This document shows positions 34,725-44,753 of a stretch of DNA of 64,000 nt, one piece after another; the stretch's first letter is position 1, and the number at the start of each line of letters is the position of its first letter. Origin of the DNA: an uncultured Lachnospiraceae bacterium (GTDB lineage Bacteria; Bacillota; Clostridia; Lachnospirales; Lachnospiraceae); assembly GCA_910585635.1 (NCBI GenBank), contig CAJUFE010000006.1, positions 1-64,000 on the forward strand. The letters are read 5' to 3'. The position numbers and the translations under genes were made by a program. The notes beneath the pieces were generated by a model that saw only the letters and a program-made list of their open reading frames with translations, did no database searches and was not told the origin of the DNA.

Positions 34725-37427
34725 TTAGGCTCCTGCGGGCTGACGTTGATATCTCCTGCGGTAATATTCCATCGTCCGATATGCCAATATATCCTCCATC
34801 TGCTCCTGAAATGCCTTCTCTGTGATGACCCCTTTAAGTTCCTCCCGCAGCGCCAGCGCATACCCTTCCTTGTCCACAAAAAAGCCCTTTCCCGAAGCCT
34901 TCAGGAATCGGATCGGCATATCCTTTGCTTTCCGCAGGTGCTGCTTATCGGTCATGGCTTTATACTCCTCATAGGATATCCCAGCCGCAAAGTCCTTCCA
35001 GTTCGTCCCGTTATCAAAAAACCGTTTCCAGCTTTCCAACACTTCTCCATCTGTGATCGCCATCCGTATCACCCCATCATGATAAAAGCTATACAGGATC
35101 GGCATCTTGTAGACCTTCTGCATATCGGTGGTCTCGATCAGCGACAGGAACTCCCTTCCGAGCCCCCCATAGACACGCTCTTCCTCTAAAGAAAGCTCTC
35201 CCAGCTCCTTCAAAAAGTCCATATAACCCCGGAATGGGTTTTCCTTGGCGTGTTTCATACAATATCGATAGATCCCATCTTCCATATAGGCGGACAGCTC
35301 CATCCGTGTGGGGACCCTCCCGTCCAGCAGGTCCTTGACCCGGTAAAATTCCTGCCGGATCCGCTCCTTGGCCGATAAGGATCGTTCCTCCATCTCACGG
35401 AACAGGTCGATCAGCCGCATATCAAAGTCCACGATGCAGTCATCGGGATACTCGATCCCGCCATAGTCCAGCACCGCGCTCTCACCGGCGCTGGTCCCAC
35501 CGCTTAAGAGCAGCGGTGCCCGCCCTGCCCTCTCATAATTCCCGATAAGATCCAGCACGTTAAGATAAGCTTTCCCTCTGCTGGTCCGCAAGCCACGTCC
35601 CAACTGCTGCAGGAACACCACCGGAGACTCCGTGGGCCGCAGGAACATGACCATATCCAGAGAGGCGATATCCACCCCTTCATTGAACATATCCACCGAA
35701 AAGATCACCCGCAGCTCCTGGTCCTTGAGCCGCCGGATCGCCTTGTCCCGGTCCTCCGAAAAAGCGCCGTCAGCGTCGCTGTACACCGCTGCCGCTGGTA
35801 TCCCCCTCCTGCAAAATTCCCTTGCCATCTCCTCCGCGTGCCGCCTGGAGCAACAGAACCCAAGAGCTCTTTTTGAACGGTATTTCCTGTAATATCGCTC
35901 GATCAGATCGTAACGCTTTTTATTTCCGATGTAGACTGCATTTAATGCCTCTTCATCATAACGGCCTTTCCTCCGACGGAGGGCAGAATAGTCCGTCTCG
36001 TCATAGATCCCATAATAGTGGAAGGGGACCAGCATCCCCTTGTTGATCGCTTCCTTCAGGGAGATCTCGTAGGGTACATTGTAGTCACAGATCTGGTAGA
36101 TATCCTTGCCGTCCAGCCTTTCCGGCGTGGCCGTGAGCCCCAGGAGGAACTTGGGCTGAAAATACCCGATGATCTTCCGGTAACGGTCGTTTACCGCGTG
36201 ATGGAACTCGTCGATGACCAGGTAGTCGAAATAGTCCGGCGTAAAATATGCCTCCTGCAGATACTCCTCTCTCCCCAGGGTCGCCACTGAAGCGAAGATC
36301 ACCGCTCTATCCTTGTCCTTCTGCTCACCGTTGAAAAAGCCATAGTCCTCGGAACACCGCACGTTCCGGAAGGCGACCGCCGCCTGCTTTAAGATCTCCT
36401 CCCTATGAGCCACGAAGAGCACACGCCGGTAGCTGGCAGAGTCAAATGCGGCCAGATAGGTCTTTCCTATGCCAGTGGCGGCCTGCACCAAGCCCTTTAT
36501 AGCACCCTCCGCCCGGCTGTTCGCTAAGGCATATAAGGCCTCTATCTGGGCGCCGCGCGGCTGGAACAAAGTCTCTATCCTGTGGCTATCCGTAGTCGTA
36601 TCTACGCTATCGGCGGCTGTGATATCTATGTCGATCTCCGTTCCAGATGTAGCCATGATATCGGTAGCCATATCTATCTCGTCGGTAGCAGCGATATCTG
36701 TCGCCATATCGGTTCCAGTCGTGGCCACGATATCCGTAGCCGTGTCAGTTCCATCCGTGACCGCGATATCCGTATCGGGATCTGTACCATCGATGATCGT
36801 GATATCCTCATCGGGATCCTCGCCCTCTTCCAGCGCATCATATCGCGCCAGGTCCTTTGATACCGCCGGCCGATGCCAGTTCTTCGAATACCGAGCCAGC
36901 TCCCGGTCATCGATCACGATGGAATGATGGGTGAACAGGTCCTCAAAAGTCTCACAGAATAAACAAAAGTCCTCTCTATCCTCCAGACTGCTGAAGCGAT
37001 GGTTCCACTCGATCCCGGAGGTCAGAGCGCTCCTGGAGATATTAGAAGAGCCGATATAGATCTCCCCCATATCGCCATAGTGGAATATGTACGCCTTCGG
37101 GTGGAAGGACCGCTTTTTATCCTGATAGAACCGCAGATCCACTCGTTCTCCCAACTTCATTTTGATCAGATAAAGGGACGACGGCTGGGTGATCCCCAGA
37201 TAATTTCCTGTGAGGATCCGCACCTTAGCGCCTCGGTCCAAGGCCGCCTTTAAGTCCTTGATCAGCATCCGCACACCAGACTCCATGAGGAAGGAAACGA
37301 TGATATCGATCTTATCTGCTCTCCGCATGCTCAGCTTTAGCTGATAATATAGAAAACGGCCCCGGTTCCTGCCGCCGGTCATCACATCGGTGGCTATGAT
37401 CTCTTTCGCAAGATCAGGTTCAGCCAT
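34725..37427 (-). CDS. PLD-nuclease/DEAD-type helicase
   Basis: This 900-residue protein has an N-terminal phospholipase-D-like nuclease domain (about 20-180; HPKAYIFHYGDM, then GSSNISRSAL) and a 12-residue-period acidic repeat insertion (201-283). A superfamily 2 helicase follows with QAATGIGKT (about 315-323), VIDEFHHA, GLTATPERLDG and QQLGRGLRTSRGKAYL, then a C-terminal extension. Enzymes of this layout act on DNA and are often found in defence islands. Its 5' end overlaps the 3' end of a methyltransferase gene by 34 bases. Confidence 0.85.
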   Translation of the reverse strand: MAEPDLAKEIIATDVMTGGRNRGRFLYYQLKLSMRRADKIDIIVSFLMESGVRMLIKDLKAALDRGAKVRILTGNYLGITQPSSLYLIKMKLGERVDLRFYQDKKRSFHPKAYIFHYGDMGEIYIGSSNISRSALTSGIEWNHRFSSLEDREDFCLFCETFEDLFTHHSIVIDDRELARYSKNWHRPAVSKDLARYDALEEGEDPDEDITIIDGTDPDTDIAVTDGTDTATDIVATTGTDMATDIAATDEIDMATDIMATSGTEIDIDITAADSVDTTTDSHRIETLFQPRGAQIEALYALANSRAEGAIKGLVQAATGIGKTYLAAFDSASYRRVLFVAHREEILKQAAVAFRNVRCSEDYGFFNGEQKDKDRAVIFASVATLGREEYLQEAYFTPDYFDYLVIDEFHHAVNDRYRKIIGYFQPKFLLGLTATPERLDGKDIYQICDYNVPYEISLKEAINKGMLVPFHYYGIYDETDYSALRRRKGRYDEEALNAVYIGNKKRYDLIERYYRKYRSKRALGFCCSRRHAEEMAREFCRRGIPAAAVYSDADGAFSEDRDKAIRRLKDQELRVIFSVDMFNEGVDIASLDMVMFLRPTESPVVFLQQLGRGLRTSRGKAYLNVLDLIGNYERAGRAPLLLSGGTSAGESAVLDYGGIEYPDDCIVDFDMRLIDLFREMEERSLSAKERIRQEFYRVKDLLDGRVPTRMELSAYMEDGIYRYCMKHAKENPFRGYMDFLKELGELSLEEERVYGGLGREFLSLIETTDMQKVYKMPILYSFYHDGVIRMAITDGEVLESWKRFFDNGTNWKDFAAGISYEEYKAMTDKQHLRKAKDMPIRFLKASGKGFFVDKEGYALALREELKGVITEKAFQEQMEDILAYRTMEYYRRRYQRQPAGA
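36579..36827 (-). repeat. In-gene tandem repeat in the PLD-helicase
   Basis: Residues 201-283 consist of about seven degenerate 12-residue units of the form GTDxxTDIxxTD (36 bases each), rich in Asp, Thr and Ala. The repeat lies between the nuclease and helicase domains and probably forms a flexible acidic linker. Confidence 0.8.
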
Positions 37428-37996
37428 CTCTCCTCACCCCTCCCCGGCCGTACATCCGTCGTCACCCACTGTTCTTCTAGATCCAGGTCTATATCCTCTA
37501 TCTGCCGCAGAAGATCCGCAAAGGTCTCTTCCGTCATATCGGTAAAAAAGCGACCGTTCCGCTCCCCGATAAATGTGCCATATTTAAAACCTGTATAGAT
37601 GATCCCGTCCGTTTTTAACGCAATAGCCATCTTGCGCATCACGGTCTTAAGCTCCCCTGGCGGCAGATGTAATATGGAGGCACAGGCCCATATGCCATCG
37701 TACGCCTCCACAGCCGTCAGGTCCTGGAAGAGCATATTTTGTACCTGGATCCCCGTGTAGCGGCTGGCTGCTGCACATAATGCTGCGGAGCCGTCGATCG
37801 CATCGACCTGGAAGCCTTGTAAGAGGAAATACTTCGTGTCGCGGCCGGAGCCGCAGCCAAAGTCCAGGATGTGGGCGGGGGACTTTAGCTTGCGCAAGAA
37901 ACGGGTCTGGGTTTCGGAAAAATCTACATTTACTGTGTTTTCGATGAAGGTGGGGGCGTTTGTGTTGTAGTATGATAGGGTTTTCGCTGTGGTCAT
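37394..37996 (-). CDS. Class I SAM-dependent methyltransferase
   Basis: This 200-residue protein has the SAM motif HILDFGCGSGRDTKYFLLQG, then VDAIDGSAALC and a WACASILHLPPGEL segment, typical of small-molecule class I methyltransferases. AAAGGAG lies 10 bases before the ATG at 37996. It overlaps the PLD-helicase start by 34 bases, so the two are translated together. It lacks the NPPY/DPPY motif of DNA adenine methylases, so a modification role in restriction is not supported. Confidence 0.82.
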   Translation of the reverse strand: MTTAKTLSYYNTNAPTFIENTVNVDFSETQTRFLRKLKSPAHILDFGCGSGRDTKYFLLQGFQVDAIDGSAALCAAASRYTGIQVQNMLFQDLTAVEAYDGIWACASILHLPPGELKTVMRKMAIALKTDGIIYTGFKYGTFIGERNGRFFTDMTEETFADLLRQIEDIDLDLEEQWVTTDVRPGRGEERWLNLILRKRS

Positions 37997-38084
37997 AGAA
38001 AGATTTCTCCTTTGTATCTGTAGATCCATTTATCAGTGCTCCATCTGGATAGAAACTTTACCTTATATGTATGATCATTACAAT

Positions 38085-39920
38085 CTACTCAATTTCTTCT
38101 GTTGGGATACCTTCCTCCAGACTAACGCCATAAAGATCGATCGTCTGTTCAGAGGCTTTATCCGCTATCGTCTTCCCCATAGCCTTTTCGATCACTGACA
38201 GGATAGCCTTTGCGCGCTCGATAAAATATGTGTCAAAATCATCTTGGATAAATGCATCATAATCAATAAGGTGCGACTCAACTCGGATCTTCAGTTGCTC
38301 TTCATCGATCTCTGCGGCCTTAAGGATCCTCTGGCTGTACTTGCTGGGTGCCTCACCGCCTATCTGGCGGTTAGATTCTGGCAAAAGCGGTGTCTTATTA
38401 ATGATAGAGTTCCACTTTTCCTTCGGATATCTCTGTTTAGTACAGTATGCTTCTGGAAAAATGTGATGGATATCTGGAGATCCGTCCATACTTTTTACAA
38501 TATCCATCGTTGTTCCCTTCATAAGATCACGACAGCTCTCACGATAAACCAGTGCCATAATGCCCTTATATGCAGCACTGTTCCTTGTCTGCAAAGAGAT
38601 CAGTCTTGTAGCAGAAAAATATGCTGCATTAATGGTCCTGTTCATACTATCTTTCCTCTTGATAGCTGCAACGACATCTTCAATATCGTTAGCAAATCTG
38701 GTCTCATTCGCCCCACCATACATTTCACCCATGATCCCACACCAGAACCATCTTATAAGAATGTTCTGCGTTGACGGAAGCTCGAAGGTACTTTTACCGA
38801 TAGCCGCACATATAGCCGCCAATGGGATCAATTGTGTGGTATAAGGCAGATCCCTCATCCGGAAAACATACTGGCTAAAAAGGAATTTCCTTACCATCTT
38901 ATAACCTTCCAGAACAGCTGCCTTATTGGCTTGATATGACTCAAATTTTAGAGCAAGGACATCTTTTTTCTTACAAGTCGTAGCTGTTTCAGCCAAATAG
39001 TTGGTATACAGTGTGATCGTTGTCAAGAAAGCTGTTTCATCAACACCCTTCATGACATCGGTATTTAAAGGCTCATCCTTTCCCCAGATAATATCTCTGC
39101 ACTTCTCCCAATCCTTTCGAAGATCAAACTCATATGTGGCAAATGTAGCCGTGACTAATTCAAATACGGTAAGAGCTACACCGCCGGTATTCACATTTTC
39201 GAAAACTTTACATACAGCTTCACGGGGTGTCTCTTTTCCTAAAGTAATGACCGGCAGCTTATAACCGGTGATCGTCTCGATCACCTCTATACGAAACCGC
39301 TTATAACGCTCCATATATTCTTTTTCGTAGTCATGATATTCTTTATAACCATCAGCCCAGTCTTCACGAGCGCTACTATCAAAAACGATATTGATCGGAA
39401 ACATCTCATTTTTATACTCAAATTCTCTTGTAGACAGATCCAATAGGACCTTGCGGTCAAAATCCGTTTTTATCTTTCTGTCCTCCGGGACCGGTACAAT
39501 GGCATCATAGCGGTCTTCATCATCATCCAGGCATTTTTTTATATCCAAATAGTAAAACCGTTTAATCTCTTTTCCTTTGTCCGTTTTTGTAAGTACTGCA
39601 TCTAAAGAGCACGTGGTACGATACATCGAAGTGAGTCGCTGCTGTCCGTCCAAGATAAGGTGATCTGGGTCGATAGAGACCTTTTTTATACCTTCGATCG
39701 GACGGTATTTAAATCTCACATCCTCGTTCCCACACTCTAAACGCATGATAGCCCCCATAGGATATCCTTGTGACAGACTTGCCAAAATGCCGCGGATCCT
39801 ACCATCATCCCACGTCCAGCTGCGTTGGAATTCTGGAAGCTGCGCTTTTCCTGACCTGACATCTCGCATTAGTTCACTTAGTTCCGTATCTGATGATCTT
39901 GGCGTGATATTTATTGCCAT
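38085..39920 (-). CDS. DUF262/DUF1524 (GmrSD-like) protein
   Basis: This 611-residue protein has the DUF262 motif HLILDGQQRLTSM (about residue 90) with LPEFQRSWTWDDGRI before it, and a C-terminal HNH-type DUF1524 motif in DIHHIFPEAYC (about 500). Related GmrSD enzymes cleave DNA bearing modified bases and use the DUF262 part for nucleotide-dependent control. Its start overlaps the upstream 129-residue gene by 10 bases. It is more AT-rich than the core genome, fitting transfer. The target is unknown. Confidence 0.83.
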   Translation of the reverse strand: MAINITPRSSDTELSELMRDVRSGKAQLPEFQRSWTWDDGRIRGILASLSQGYPMGAIMRLECGNEDVRFKYRPIEGIKKVSIDPDHLILDGQQRLTSMYRTTCSLDAVLTKTDKGKEIKRFYYLDIKKCLDDDEDRYDAIVPVPEDRKIKTDFDRKVLLDLSTREFEYKNEMFPINIVFDSSAREDWADGYKEYHDYEKEYMERYKRFRIEVIETITGYKLPVITLGKETPREAVCKVFENVNTGGVALTVFELVTATFATYEFDLRKDWEKCRDIIWGKDEPLNTDVMKGVDETAFLTTITLYTNYLAETATTCKKKDVLALKFESYQANKAAVLEGYKMVRKFLFSQYVFRMRDLPYTTQLIPLAAICAAIGKSTFELPSTQNILIRWFWCGIMGEMYGGANETRFANDIEDVVAAIKRKDSMNRTINAAYFSATRLISLQTRNSAAYKGIMALVYRESCRDLMKGTTMDIVKSMDGSPDIHHIFPEAYCTKQRYPKEKWNSIINKTPLLPESNRQIGGEAPSKYSQRILKAAEIDEEQLKIRVESHLIDYDAFIQDDFDTYFIERAKAILSVIEKAMGKTIADKASEQTIDLYGVSLEEGIPTEEIE

Positions 39921-40300
39921 AAGCTTTCTCCTTTATCTCCTTTTTTCTTTTCTGGAAGATCGTGTTCCTCATTAGATAATGGTGTTTCGCCCCCATCATG
40001 GAAGATTGCTTGATCATCGGCAAGCTTCACCATGTTCCTTTGAACTTTGAATCTGGAGGATCTGGTTCTGCCAGCCAATCCCTTCTGATCAATTGTCGTA
40101 TCGATTCTGATCATCTCAATAATACTTTTCTTATCTGCACTTAAAGCGTCTTTTATAGCTTCATTCAAAGCGTTACCTGAAGTTTTATCTGATACTTTAT
40201 TTCTGTACATTATTCTTTTATTGATATTATTCTGAAGGATCAGATTCGCCATATTTGGCGTTTCAATATATTCCGACTTTGGCACCCCCGCTCCAGCCAT
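39911..40300 (-). CDS. Unknown protein overlapping the DUF262 gene
   Basis: I do not recognise this 129-residue protein. It is basic in the middle (NINKRIMYRNKVSDKT) and ends with a charged tail (PEKKKGDKGES). The frame remains open for eight codons upstream of the chosen ATG, and the ribosome site is weak, so the start is uncertain and it could be the 3' part of a decayed gene. It overlaps DUF262 by 10 bases, which suggests co-translation. Confidence 0.5.
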   Translation of the reverse strand: MAGAGVPKSEYIETPNMANLILQNNINKRIMYRNKVSDKTSGNALNEAIKDALSADKKSIIEMIRIDTTIDQKGLAGRTRSSRFKVQRNMVKLADDQAIFHDGGETPLSNEEHDLPEKKKGDKGESLWQ

Positions 40301-40589
40301 ATCGGGATAAATTTTCTTCGTCCTTTATTCAATTCGCACCCCCATTCAAAATGGAGTGACTGCCGTCCATTATTATGTGCATTCTTTCCATTTTCACCAT
40401 TATGGCAGTGAACGATCGATATTACAGGGCATTGTATGTCGCGTAGTTCATTTCAGTTTTTTCAATCCGTCTTAGTCCTATAGTAAATACCAAACACATA
40501 TCTCATGCGAAACAATAAGCAAACTATCTATGTATTTATTGCATAGATGATAATGATATCAAAAAGGCGTAAACATTATCTTGCATTTT

Positions 40590-43500
40590 TTAAAAAATTT
40601 CCAATCGGTCGTTATCTATTTCCAATTTCTTTTTAATCAACGTTAAAGATTTTTGTTCTCTTTTCTCTTTAGCAAATCCTTCTACTATACTTTGCATCGT
40701 TTCAGCACTCCAATAAATCCTAAGCTTTTCCTTAGCACGCGTGATCGCAGTATAAAAAACATCATGCGTTATTTTTTCCGCATTGTTAGAAGGAATTACT
40801 ATCTTTACAGAATTAAATTCTAACCCCTGCGCTTTATGAATGGATACTGCATAGGCAATCTGAAAAGGAATAATTGTTTTAATTCGGTCTTCATCTTTCA
40901 ATTCATCGTTATACGCGATCACCTCCAACAAAATCCTTGTCTCAGCTTCCATTTCCTGCAATATTTCAAAGCTCTCATTTCTACACTGTTGTTCACTCAA
41001 AACAGTATCAACATCAAGCGTAAATGAAATTGAACTATTATTTTTTTTAATAGAAACGATCTTTCCTGTTAGATTATTGTAAAGCAATGATGAACGATTA
41101 GAATTTACAAAAATAATCGGATCTCCTACCTTAAATGTCCATTCATTCCACGAATATGCTTTACTGGATATATTTGCATTTTGAAAATAGAGATTCATAT
41201 TATTCAACCCAAATTTCCCATCGTAATTTAAACACAATACAATCTCACCCTCTTCGCGTACAAATATATCTTTTCCAATATTAGAAGAAAATGGACCATC
41301 CATAGAAAGCTTTTCTATAATTATCGGTTCAACAGTTCTTACTTCTTCCCACAGACTCTTTAACTCTTTCTTATTAGTTCTCCATGTACTAAAAAGTTCA
41401 ACATTTGAACCTTCTGATCTAATAATATTCTTCGCATAATAGAACCAATTTCCATAATCGATCGATTCAATCTGGTATACATCTCCTGCTAATACAAGTA
41501 ATGTTTGTTCATTTACTTTCTTTAGAAACATATCCATTGTTCTATTATCTATAGTGCTACACTCATCAATAAATACAATATCATAATCCAAAATTGTATT
41601 GGATTTTGCACAACTATCGATCGTTTTGAAATCACTGTTAGCTCCTGGATCACCTATTTTTCTTTCTAAATTTTCTAAAGCAGTACGTGTTTTTGAAAGA
41701 AACAACTTTTTAAGATCACACATCATATTTGAAATATGCTTCATTAATGTAGTCTTTCCCGTCCCTGCAGCTCCATAAATAAGCATTACGTTGGTATTTA
41801 CAAATGCATTTTTCAAAGCCACTTCTTTTATCTTATCATCAAAATTAATGTTACATTCTTTAATATATTCTGTATTTACAGTCTTTTTTTCTTTATTCCT
41901 CCACTTAGATAAGGATATTAATTTTGCTAATATAGACAATGTGGTTTTTTCATAGGACTCGATGAAAAGCAAATTATTATCACTAATTATTGAGAATCCT
42001 TGACCCTTTTCCCAACCATCCAAGCTTGCGTTATACTTATCAATTTCCTTTTGGCTTGCAACAAAATCAAAATTAAAATACAGCTCTCTTGTTTCCCTTA
42101 TCTGCCTTTCAATCTCTAAATAAGGTCGTACAATATTGTACTTTTTAGGATCATCAACGATCTCAAGTATATCCGTCAATCTACCATTACTGGATCTTCC
42201 CCCTGCTATATTGGAAATAAACGGGTTTGTTTCAAACGGATAACACTTACTTGAGATGCAAGGACCATCTTTTAGTTTTCTTGAATTATAAGGATTAGGT
42301 AATACTTCTTCTATTGTCTCCTCCCTCAAATTGAGCAATAAATATCTTATTGTATATTTCCCGCTTTGGCTCGATGATTTTGAGTATTTAAGTTTTAATT
42401 CATTTAGAATTTCCTTGATCTCTGAAGTATTTGTTTTCCCAAAAATATCATTTAACACATTGTTATAATTAGCATTACTCAATCGAATGATATCCAGAAA
42501 GTTCATACCTGTCTTGGTCAAAAAATTCATCAATGAATTATACTCACCATATTTCGAACTAAGTTTTGTGTTTTTCCATAGAGTCTTACTTAACAAATTT
42601 AAACATCTGGGGTCAATAGATACTTTCCAATTCGTCACAACTTTAATTTTATTTTTTATATCCCATAAATTTATTTCTGCATCTTCATAAGCAATTTGTA
42701 TAGAATATCTCGTTGATATATTTTCTTTAGTATAAACAGTGATCCTATTAAACTTTGTTGCATAGCGCCCAGCCAACTGTAATGTAATCTCAAAATATCT
42801 TTCTCCATTTACAAAGAATGGCGTTTTTCTCTGGATATAATACCTTGTTACTGTGGGATTCTTTGGCGTCAGATCTATGGAAGAAATACTATGTGCCACC
42901 ATTCTATAATATCCTTCATCAAGTTTATCCATATTTAATGGAAATTCCTCTAAGTTATCTAAAACGTTAATATTATAGCAATTCTTTAAAAATCTCCTGA
43001 TTTCCCAAAGATAACTGTAGTATTTCAACATTAATCTTTCTGCTTGTCCATCATCTGGGATCCTTGAGCCAACATATTTGATACCCTTCAAAAAATTACT
43101 TAAATATTTTGTTTCAACATGTAACTGCGCTAGTTCCCAAGCCAAACGTTCATGAACATCCTTATATCCCAACTTAATGGCATTTAATATTAGTACGGCA
43201 TAGCATAAGTCATATAACCCATTTACTATTCTATTTGAAATATAGTCGCGGGACTTACCTTCAATTTTGAATCTATCGATCTCTAAAGATATATCCTCAC
43301 ACCTACGTTTAATGATCTTTATCGCATCTTCCTTAGTAAGTACTTCATTTCTTAATTTATTCAAAAACAAATGTGTCTTTTCAATTTTTTGAAGTTTTTC
43401 ACAAAATCTGCTCACGCTTTCATCCGTATCCTTAATTTCATCTTCAAGATCAAACTTAATAGTGGTACTGCCTTTCTCAAAGTCTATTGAATAGACCACT

Positions 43501-43904
43501 TTGGGCGACATATATTTCCAAAACACTCTTCTCTTATTTCTTATTTCAGGGTTTAAAACCACAAAAAGAATACCTGGATCTAAAGTAACCTCACTCGCAA
43601 TATAAGCAGGAAATGCCAAATTTTGCAGACTATATGATATAATGTCTTCCTTCTCTGTATAGCAACTAGTCCCTTTTATTTGAACAATAAAATTCTGTTC
43701 CGGAATTCTTGATAATTCTGGATTAGAAACAAACTCAAATGATCCATCAATATTCGGCCATTTATCATTATTAAAAAAATTTGTGTTTATTTTGCCATCC
43801 GAGCTTAAAAACGATTTTAATGTTGTGACGGCAGCATCATCTTCTACCGAATGCTTGGAGTGCGTCTTTATGTGCCTATTTATCGCATTTTTGTTCAAAT
43901 CCAA
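40590..43904 (-). CDS. DUF4365 nuclease fused to an SF1 helicase
   Basis: This 1104-residue protein starts with a DUF4365-like PD-(D/E)xK domain (Asp53 in NIDGSFEFV, Gln75 and Lys77 in VQIKGTS), followed by a long unassigned middle (about 160-690). A RecD/UvrD-type helicase then follows with GAAGTGKTTL (about 711), FIDECSTID (about 778) and AVSIHKAQGLEFNSV plus YTAITRAKEKL near the C-terminus. It should cut or process DNA using ATP. The start is TTG after AGAGGTGAT. The gene is very AT-rich compared with the flanks, which points to horizontal acquisition. Confidence 0.82.
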   Translation of the reverse strand: MDLNKNAINRHIKTHSKHSVEDDAAVTTLKSFLSSDGKINTNFFNNDKWPNIDGSFEFVSNPELSRIPEQNFIVQIKGTSCYTEKEDIISYSLQNLAFPAYIASEVTLDPGILFVVLNPEIRNKRRVFWKYMSPKVVYSIDFEKGSTTIKFDLEDEIKDTDESVSRFCEKLQKIEKTHLFLNKLRNEVLTKEDAIKIIKRRCEDISLEIDRFKIEGKSRDYISNRIVNGLYDLCYAVLILNAIKLGYKDVHERLAWELAQLHVETKYLSNFLKGIKYVGSRIPDDGQAERLMLKYYSYLWEIRRFLKNCYNINVLDNLEEFPLNMDKLDEGYYRMVAHSISSIDLTPKNPTVTRYYIQRKTPFFVNGERYFEITLQLAGRYATKFNRITVYTKENISTRYSIQIAYEDAEINLWDIKNKIKVVTNWKVSIDPRCLNLLSKTLWKNTKLSSKYGEYNSLMNFLTKTGMNFLDIIRLSNANYNNVLNDIFGKTNTSEIKEILNELKLKYSKSSSQSGKYTIRYLLLNLREETIEEVLPNPYNSRKLKDGPCISSKCYPFETNPFISNIAGGRSSNGRLTDILEIVDDPKKYNIVRPYLEIERQIRETRELYFNFDFVASQKEIDKYNASLDGWEKGQGFSIISDNNLLFIESYEKTTLSILAKLISLSKWRNKEKKTVNTEYIKECNINFDDKIKEVALKNAFVNTNVMLIYGAAGTGKTTLMKHISNMMCDLKKLFLSKTRTALENLERKIGDPGANSDFKTIDSCAKSNTILDYDIVFIDECSTIDNRTMDMFLKKVNEQTLLVLAGDVYQIESIDYGNWFYYAKNIIRSEGSNVELFSTWRTNKKELKSLWEEVRTVEPIIIEKLSMDGPFSSNIGKDIFVREEGEIVLCLNYDGKFGLNNMNLYFQNANISSKAYSWNEWTFKVGDPIIFVNSNRSSLLYNNLTGKIVSIKKNNSSISFTLDVDTVLSEQQCRNESFEILQEMEAETRILLEVIAYNDELKDEDRIKTIIPFQIAYAVSIHKAQGLEFNSVKIVIPSNNAEKITHDVFYTAITRAKEKLRIYWSAETMQSIVEGFAKEKREQKSLTLIKKKLEIDNDRLEIF

Positions 43905-44143
43905 AATATCACCTCTTTTTCAAATATGTGGATTTCGTCTATACATTTATCATACGATTTCTAAATACTCCAGCGTAGTATTCCATCGGAAAAGAAGAAA
44001 GATCATTTCTATATTTGTCCGGAAGATGATAGTGCAACCATCCACTTGAACTATTGTAAATTTCGCAACCGTTATATCCTGCCAGAGTTCTCCTTAATAT
44101 TCAAACTTTTATCGTTTTGTCTTATTCTTGATTCTTGCATTTA

Positions 44144-44470
44144 CTAAGCATCCTTTGCGATCCTTAATCGCTTTATCAAAGCGATCCGCATATCACAAAT
44201 CGTGTCGAGTTTATCTCTCCATTCCACATTTACAACTGCTGATCTCCCTTCTGACTGCTTTAGAATATTTCTATCCCTTGTTCTAAGAACTCCCGTATCC
44301 AATGTGATGATCGTATCTTCAATAGCTTTGTCAAAATCCTCTATATTTCCTTCTTGATATATTCTATCATGGAATTCCGGTCTATCGATCAAAAAATTGT
44401 ACAGAAATTTTATGATCACCTTATCTTCATTCGTTCTTATTAACATTTCCTTCAATACAAGAACTGCCAT
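44144..44470 (-). CDS. Unknown ORF, possibly a 3' gene remnant
   Basis: I do not recognise this 108-residue frame (DRPEFHDRIYQEGN, DTGVLRTRDRNILKQSEGRSA). The frame stays open upstream of the ATG for 34 codons to a TAG at 44573-44575, and that extension also looks protein-like (IDLDVKRYTADKLKKWKD) but has no good start. It is therefore probably the end of a larger, broken gene. The rest of the region to 44753 shows no gene. Confidence 0.4.
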   Translation of the reverse strand: MAVLVLKEMLIRTNEDKVIIKFLYNFLIDRPEFHDRIYQEGNIEDFDKAIEDTIITLDTGVLRTRDRNILKQSEGRSAVVNVEWRDKLDTICDMRIALIKRLRIAKDA

Positions 44471-44753
44471 CCGTTCTGAAATATCTTTCCATTTCTTCAG
44501 CTTATCAGCGGTATATCTTTTGACATCTAAGTCTATTAATTTAGGCCAAGACTGGCATAACCATATTCTATTCTAAGAAGACTTTCCTTCCTGGGCTGAC
44601 ATATTTCCATCGTATCTTGGTCTTCCTTTTCCATTTGCTAAGTCAAGATTTCTCGATCACAATATATAACCTTCCCTGTACGATCCGATTTTTGAAAAAA
44701 TCCACTTTGTTAACATATCATAATAAGCAAACTCCGTCACCATGCCCCCCACT

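Noticed and set aside
37394..37996. DNA adenine methylase of a restriction system
   Set aside because: SAM motif I is present, but no NPPY-type catalytic motif was found. The sequence looks like a small-molecule methyltransferase.
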